Position numbers and translations under genes: made by a program. The notes under the pieces were generated by a model that saw nothing but the letters and a program-made list of their open reading frames with translations, was not told the origin of the DNA and made no database searches. This document shows positions 60,601 to 64,000 of a DNA stretch of 64,000 nucleotides, piece by piece; within the stretch, counting starts at the first letter, position 1; every line of letters begins with the position of its first letter. Source of the stretch: Massilia antarctica (GTDB lineage: Bacteria; Pseudomonadota; Gammaproteobacteria; Burkholderiales; Burkholderiaceae_D); NCBI RefSeq assembly GCF_015689335.1, contig NZ_CP065053.1:62001-126000 (forward strand), read 5' to 3'.

Positions 60601-62542
60601 CCACCCGCAGGTCCGCGGCCTTGATGCCGGCGCCGAACTGCAGCACATTGCCCTGCCCGCCATCCGGGGACAGGTCGTCGACAAGCGCCACGCCATCGCC
60701 CAAGGCGAAGAAATAGGTATCGTCGCCGGGGCCGCCGACCAGGTAATCGTTGCCCGCGCCTGCGTGCAGGAAGTCCTTGCCGGCGCCGCCGAACAGCATG
60801 TCGTTGCCGGCGCCGCCGTCGAGGCTATCGTTGCCGTCGCCGCCTTCGAGGCGATCGTTGCCGTTGCCGCCGGCGAGCAGGTCGTCGCCGCTCCAGCCGT
60901 TGATGCTGTCGTCGCCGCCCTTGCCATCGATGCGGTCGTTGCGGTCGGGGTAGCCTTGCATCACGTTATTGCCCTCGTCGCCATTCTGGGTCAGGCTCAG
61001 GGCGAGCAGCCTGGCGCTGTCCCAGCGGGTGCCGTCGGCGAACTGCATCTGCGCCGGCAAGCGCCACTGGCCGGGTCCGGACGGGCCGGGTTCGGGAAAG
61101 AGGTCCATCTGCAGGGTCGCGCCGCTGCCGGCGATGCGTACCTGCACCTGGTACGCGCCTTGCAGCGACAGGCTGACGTCGGCCGGACGCACATCGGCCG
61201 CCATCATGATCGTGTTGCGGGCTTCGTTGATGGGGCCGGGCAGCAGGACCGTCAAGCCATTGTCGCGCCCGAAGAGGATCATGTTATTGCCCGCGCCGGG
61301 TTCCACATGGTCGAAACCGGCACCGGGAATCAGGGTATCGTCGCCATTGCCGCCGGACAGGAAGTCGTCGCCGTTGCCGCCGATCAGGACATCGTTGCCA
61401 TCCATGCCTTGCAAGTTGTCATTGCCATCGCCGCCGGACAGCAGGTCGCTGTCCCAGCTGCCGTACAGATTGTCCGATCCGCTCGTGCCGAGCACGTCCG
61501 GCATCACCGGGCGCAGGGCGGCCTGCTCGATCTGCTGGGAGCTCCACACGGTGCCGTCGGCAAAGGTGATAGTGGTGCTGCCGCGGTGCGAGAAATAGTC
61601 GGCCAGGGTCAGGCTGTCGCCGGCGCCGCGCAAGGTGATCAGCAAATCGTTGCCGGTGCCTTGAGCGGAACGCCCCAGCGCAATGCCGCCGGGCAGCACG
61701 TCGGCCAGCACGATGTCGTGATGGGCTTGCTCCCAGCTCTGTTGCGGCGCCAATTGCAGGCGGTCCTGGCCCCAGCCGCGGCTGAACAGATAGGTATTGT
61801 TGCCGGCGCCGCCGTCCAGGCTATCGTTGCCGCTGCCGCCGTTGAGGATATCGTCGCTGGGTCCGGCCTGGAGTCGGTCGTTGCCGGAGCCGCCCAGCAG
61901 CACCGCGCCATTCGGGCCGGCCATATTGGTCAGGATATCGTCGCCGGCGCCGCCGGCCACGTAGGCGGCGTAGCCATCGACCGTGTCGTTGCCGGCCCCG
62001 GCGTCCACATTGCCATAGGCTATAAAACGGTCGTCCTGGTCGCCCAAGGTCATCAGCGGCGTTGCATCGAGCGCCAGCTTGGTCAGGATGGCTTCGCGGT
62101 TCCACTGCATGCCATCGGCGAACACGATCTGTTCGATGGCGCCCTGCTGCACCAGCACGCCGTTATTGTCCAAGGTGTGCTCGAAGAAACGGTCGACCAG
62201 GATGCGGTCCATGCTGCCGCGCAGTTCGATAAACAAGTTGGGGCCGAGGCGCTGCAGATAGAGGTCGGCCGGCGCGATGCCCTCGCCGAACACGAGCCGG
62301 TCGTGCATGCCGGGCATGACGCCGAAGGCGCGCAGGGTATCCTGGCCGTCGCCGCGGTTGAACACCACGGTATCGCTACCCACGCCGCCTTCGATGGTGT
62401 CGTCGCCGCTGCCGCCGATCAGGGTATCGTTGCCTTCCATGCCAAGTAGCATGTCGGCGCCGCCCTTGCCCTCCATGAGATCGTCACCCCAGGTACCAAG
62501 CAAGACATTGTTGCCGTTATCGCCGACGATCGAATTTGCCAT
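57650..62542 (-). CDS. Giant RTX/cadherin-like calcium-binding exoprotein
   Basis: 1630 residues, no N-terminal signal peptide. RTX nonapeptides (GGxGxDxLx, e.g. GGSGDDTIEGG, GGNGDDFLSGG, GGDGNDSLDGG) form blocks at about 1-70, 190-250, 350-410, 530-615 and 1190-1450. Between them (~690-1180) are five cadherin-like/Ig-like repeats with alternating VLVTATDRTALSATDTF and FDAASATFSGTP motifs. The C-terminal ~110 residues have no RTX and may be the type I secretion signal (ends LLASAALADGSPMLY). Calcium-dependent folding outside the cell is expected. No acyltransferase or HlyB/D genes are near, so it is an adhesin or matrix protein rather than a proven toxin. Confidence 0.87.
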   Translation of the reverse strand: MANSIVGDNGNNVLLGTWGDDLMEGKGGADMLLGMEGNDTLIGGSGDDTIEGGVGSDTVVFNRGDGQDTLRAFGVMPGMHDRLVFGEGIAPADLYLQRLGPNLFIELRGSMDRILVDRFFEHTLDNNGVLVQQGAIEQIVFADGMQWNREAILTKLALDATPLMTLGDQDDRFIAYGNVDAGAGNDTVDGYAAYVAGGAGDDILTNMAGPNGAVLLGGSGNDRLQAGPSDDILNGGSGNDSLDGGAGNNTYLFSRGWGQDRLQLAPQQSWEQAHHDIVLADVLPGGIALGRSAQGTGNDLLITLRGAGDSLTLADYFSHRGSTTITFADGTVWSSQQIEQAALRPVMPDVLGTSGSDNLYGSWDSDLLSGGDGNDNLQGMDGNDVLIGGNGDDFLSGGNGDDTLIPGAGFDHVEPGAGNNMILFGRDNGLTVLLPGPINEARNTIMMAADVRPADVSLSLQGAYQVQVRIAGSGATLQMDLFPEPGPSGPGQWRLPAQMQFADGTRWDSARLLALSLTQNGDEGNNVMQGYPDRNDRIDGKGGDDSINGWSGDDLLAGGNGNDRLEGGDGNDSLDGGAGNDMLFGGAGKDFLHAGAGNDYLVGGPGDDTYFFALGDGVALVDDLSPDGGQGNVLQFGAGIKAADLRVVAAGSEQHIYYGATGQIKLFNGGAGFSRIDFADGTSTTIGQLSAHAPVLQTPLNDADASAGTPFTMQVKPGIFTDADAGDVLTYQAARVGGGALPSWLHFDAASATFSGTPAGTDSGSFEVLVTATDRTALSATDTFRMTVAVPNVAPTVRWNADDFTLKEGSVFYKRLPVFEDANAGDVLSIAVTSADGSALPSWIERDLPQEGIKGSTGYDSAGTYGIRVTATDKGGLSVSSSFKLIVTDVDRAPVLVKALADADASAGTAFALAIPTATFADPDQGDTLALTAILANGAVLPQWLHFDAASATFSGTPDHADSGAIDVRVLATDSGALMAADSFRLTVADVNVAPTVASASAGVNLAEGASFSAAAPTFQDANPGDALTIAVTRADGSALPAWMAFDAASGTLSGTAGYSDSGVYALAAVATDKAGLSVSSPFSVNVANTNRAPLLATPLAAKALLDNTAFSFTVPEATFNDPDAGDSGVYSAANLPLWLAFNPATHSFSGTPAMSDAGTSDVIVRYTDTGGLAATASFALTVNQTAMVTLTGTAAADILTGKSNNDTLYGLGGDDRLDGGLGADTLVGGAGNDSYVVDHAGDVVTESAGAGTDTVYSSVSYSLPVNVEHLTLTGGAAINATGNTINNTLTGNAGANVLNGGAGGDVMIGNGGDDSYYVDSTSDVVTEYANGGLDHLFSSVNRTLSANVEVLTLTGTLAVNGSGNSGNNLIQGNSVANVLNGLAGYDLLFGGAGNDALSDNSAEANLFSGGSGADALTGGAANELFIGGVGNDNVNVQGGVDIVAFNRGDGQDVLTAFGGNNDTVSLGHGIVFADLALKKVGAELILMTGAGDQITFKNWYGSGGGGVSTLQVVTVGGADYQPGSASIINDNKVELFDFAGLVGQFNQARLANPALTSWNMAQSLVAFSRGGSDSAAIGGDLAYHYAVDGDLSAVGMNAALTIIGSANFATGMQTLLASAALADGSPMLY

Positions 62543-62551
62543 GAAACTTTC

Positions 62552-62582
62552 CTATAAAATTTGTCAATACATTGTTTTATAG
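62552..62582. promoter_or_regulatory. 8-bp inverted repeat upstream of the RTX gene
   Basis: CTATAAAA (62552-62559) and TTTTATAG (62575-62582) with a 15-nt gap, 10-40 nt before the RTX start codon, in an A/T-rich stretch that also holds TTGACG/TATAAA-like promoter parts on the minus strand. Operator or leader stem; low certainty. Confidence 0.35.
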
Positions 62583-62755
62583 AAATTGTTATTGGACGTC
62601 AAGTTTGATTCTTATATTCATTGTAAAAACATCCATTCAGCTTGGCGGCAGCGCGGCGCCTGCCCTGGCGCGTCGCCCTCCGGCGCGCAAAGGGACGGCA
62701 GACTGGGCCGTTTTTCCCGTATGATTCCAGGCATGATTCCTCTGTCCGCGCCTTG

Positions 62756-63946
62756 ATGAGCCCCGTTCCACCCACCATCGCCCACACCATGAAGCCGTTC
62801 GTGAGCAACACCCCGGCGCTGGTGTACCAGTTCGAGCTGCACGCGGACGGCCGGGTGGCCTTTCCCTACCTGAGCGAGGGTTGCGCCGCCCTGCTCGGCC
62901 TGTCCGCCGCCGAGCTGCAGGCCGAGCCCGGGCGTTTCATCGAACTGATCCTGCCGGAAGACCGCAAGAGCTACCTCGACGCCATGCACGCCTCGGCCGC
63001 CAGCCTGTCCGGCTGGAATTGGGAAGGCCGGGTCTGGATCCACGAATACAAGGACCAGAAATGGATCAACCTGCGTTCCACCCCGCGCGCCATGCCCGAC
63101 CATCCGGGCAGCGTGCACTGGGAAGGCTTGATGACCAATATCACCGCCAGCAAGCTCGAACAGCTGGAAGTGACCCGCTCGCATGCGCGCCTGGCCGAAC
63201 TGGCCGCCCACCTGGAACACGTCAAGGAACAGGAACGCACCCGCATTGCGCGCGAAATCCACGATGACCTGGGCGGCAACCTGACCGCCATCAAGATGGC
63301 CCTGATGATGCTGACCCAGCGCCTGCCGCCCGAGCTGCCCCAGCTGGCCGAGCGCGCCGCCTATGTCGATGCGCTGGTCGACCGCACCATCGACGCGGTG
63401 CACCGCATTTCGCTCGACCTGCGCCCGTCGATGCTCGACTTCGGCATCGTCGCCGCGCTCGAATGGCAGGTCAAGGAATTCGAGAAGCAGAATGGCATCG
63501 CCTGCAGCTTCGCCTGTCCGGACAAGGACATCGACCTGCACCTGGACCATGCGACGGCGCTGTTCCGCATCTTCCAGGAAGCGCTGACCAATATCGCCAA
63601 GCATGCGCATGCCAGCCGGGTCGGGGTGCGCCTGCAATTGCTGCGCCAGCACATCGTCCTGACGATTGCCGACAACGGCGCCGGCATCGCCCTGGCCGAC
63701 CGCCAGAAACCGCAATCGTTCGGCCTGCGCGGCATGAGCGAGCGGGCCCAGGCGCTGGGCGGCACCATGACCCTGGCCGACGCCCCAGGCGGCGGCACGG
63801 TCGTGACCATCAAAATTAAACTCAGTTCGGCCAGAGCGACGATAATGGAGGATGAAACACCCGAGCCCGCCGAGCGGGATGACCGTACCCGGTCCGTCCC
63901 GGCCCCTCCCGTCCCCCCGGCGCCCGGCGCCAACCGAAGCGAGTAA
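62756..63946 (+). CDS. NarL-type (HisKA_3) sensor histidine kinase with PAS domain
   Basis: 396 residues from the ATG at 62756; an internal ATG at 62789 is an alternative. PAS (~10-130: LVYQFELHADGRVAFPYLSE, NWEGRVWIHEYKDQKWINLR). HisKA_3: ERTRIAREIHDDLGGNLTAI (phospho-His in REIHDDLG). HATPase: FQEALTNIAKHAHAS, ADNGAGIA, FGLRGMSERAQALGG. No membrane helices, so it senses in the cytoplasm. The Pro-rich tail (DRTRSVPAPPVPPAPGA) is unusual. The partner regulator starts 9 nt downstream. Confidence 0.92.
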   Translation: MSPVPPTIAHTMKPFVSNTPALVYQFELHADGRVAFPYLSEGCAALLGLSAAELQAEPGRFIELILPEDRKSYLDAMHASAASLSGWNWEGRVWIHEYKDQKWINLRSTPRAMPDHPGSVHWEGLMTNITASKLEQLEVTRSHARLAELAAHLEHVKEQERTRIAREIHDDLGGNLTAIKMALMMLTQRLPPELPQLAERAAYVDALVDRTIDAVHRISLDLRPSMLDFGIVAALEWQVKEFEKQNGIACSFACPDKDIDLHLDHATALFRIFQEALTNIAKHAHASRVGVRLQLLRQHIVLTIADNGAGIALADRQKPQSFGLRGMSERAQALGGTMTLADAPGGGTVVTIKIKLSSARATIMEDETPEPAERDDRTRSVPAPPVPPAPGANRSE

Positions 63947-63955
63947 GAAGCAGCA

Positions 63956-64000
63956 ATGAACGACAAAGCCATCATCCGCGTCTTCATCGCCGACGATCAC
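63956..64000 (+). CDS. Start of a response regulator (NarL/LuxR family), cut by the window end
   Basis: Only 15 codons are present: MNDKAIIRVFIADDH. The IADDH is the acidic pair of a receiver domain. Position after a NarL-type kinase makes a NarL/FixJ-type regulator likely. Confidence 0.8.
   Translation, partial: MNDKAIIRVFIADDH

Noticed and set aside
57701..62449. A 1582-codon open frame antisense to the RTX gene
   Set aside because: It is the mirror of a GC-rich repetitive gene; its translation is low-complexity (Val/Ala/Gly/His) with no family features, while the sense strand has clear RTX and cadherin-like motifs.
57650..62542. Hemolysin toxin call for the RTX protein
   Set aside because: No acyltransferase, no pore-forming N-terminal domain and no HlyBD operon; adhesin or matrix role fits better.

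Overview
The window is GC-rich chromosomal DNA of a betaproteobacterium. Gene content and order (hemW-rdgB, rph, PP2C phosphatase, Ser/Thr kinase, yicC, gmk-rpoZ-spoT) and protein sequences such as ArgA, RpoZ and YggX point to the Oxalobacteraceae, probably the Massilia/Telluria/Duganella group. This assignment is inferred from protein character, not from a database search. No rRNA, tRNA, CRISPR array, prophage or complete insertion sequence was seen.

Layout. 0-10 kb: the start of an SOS-controlled dnaE2 on the minus strand, a PhzF-like protein, a TonB-dependent receptor with a possible Fur site and a clear terminator, a minus-strand envelope-stress-like operon (DegP-type protease, OmpR-type regulator, histidine kinase), and an Hsp20 chaperone with a sigma-32-like promoter. 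10-11 kb: an unusual locus, a small protein with a RAMA-like C-terminal domain, a 20-bp minisatellite at its 3' end and a 150-bp imperfect palindrome over its start that carries ten helically phased TGTCT/AGACA sites. 11-20 kb: an M61 peptidase, a diguanylate cyclase, an alpha/beta hydrolase, imuA-imuB with a near-perfect LexA box, a PHB-depolymerase-like esterase and a PRC-barrel protein. 20-34 kb: housekeeping genes (hrpA, argA, yggX, rpiA, hemW, rdgB, a ZntB/CorA transporter) and a compact CheY-CheC-diguanylate cyclase operon. 34-41 kb: rph, phosphatase, kinase, yicC, gmk, rpoZ, spoT.

41-64 kb is the accessory part. A TonB receptor is followed by a biliverdin-type heme oxygenase gene with one in-frame amber codon. 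Two adjacent secreted proteins share a domain bearing Asp-box motifs. From 49 to 57 kb there are two copies of a two-gene cassette (called A and B here) of related PEP-CTERM surface proteins. Around the first copy lie a truncated B gene, a remnant of the glycosidase that follows the second copy, and a 90-bp direct repeat of the 3' end of an upstream membrane-protein gene. These are clear scars of segmental duplication. Between the copies sit a lipase-like lipoprotein and a two-component system. Then come a phosphodiester-glycosidase-like protein, a 1630-residue RTX/cadherin-like exoprotein, and a NarL-type kinase with the start of its response regulator.

Cross-cutting themes. Both SOS mutagenesis loci carry LexA boxes but lie 14 kb apart. 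Four intergenic REP-like palindromes with CGTCGTTCCCGC ends share one design. Two genes (argA and the regulator at 53.0 kb) have a TATAAT so close to the ATG that leaderless transcripts are likely. The best candidates for something undescribed are the phased palindrome with its RAMA-like gene, the duplicated A-B PEP-CTERM cassette with its conserved leader, and the Asp-box protein pair.
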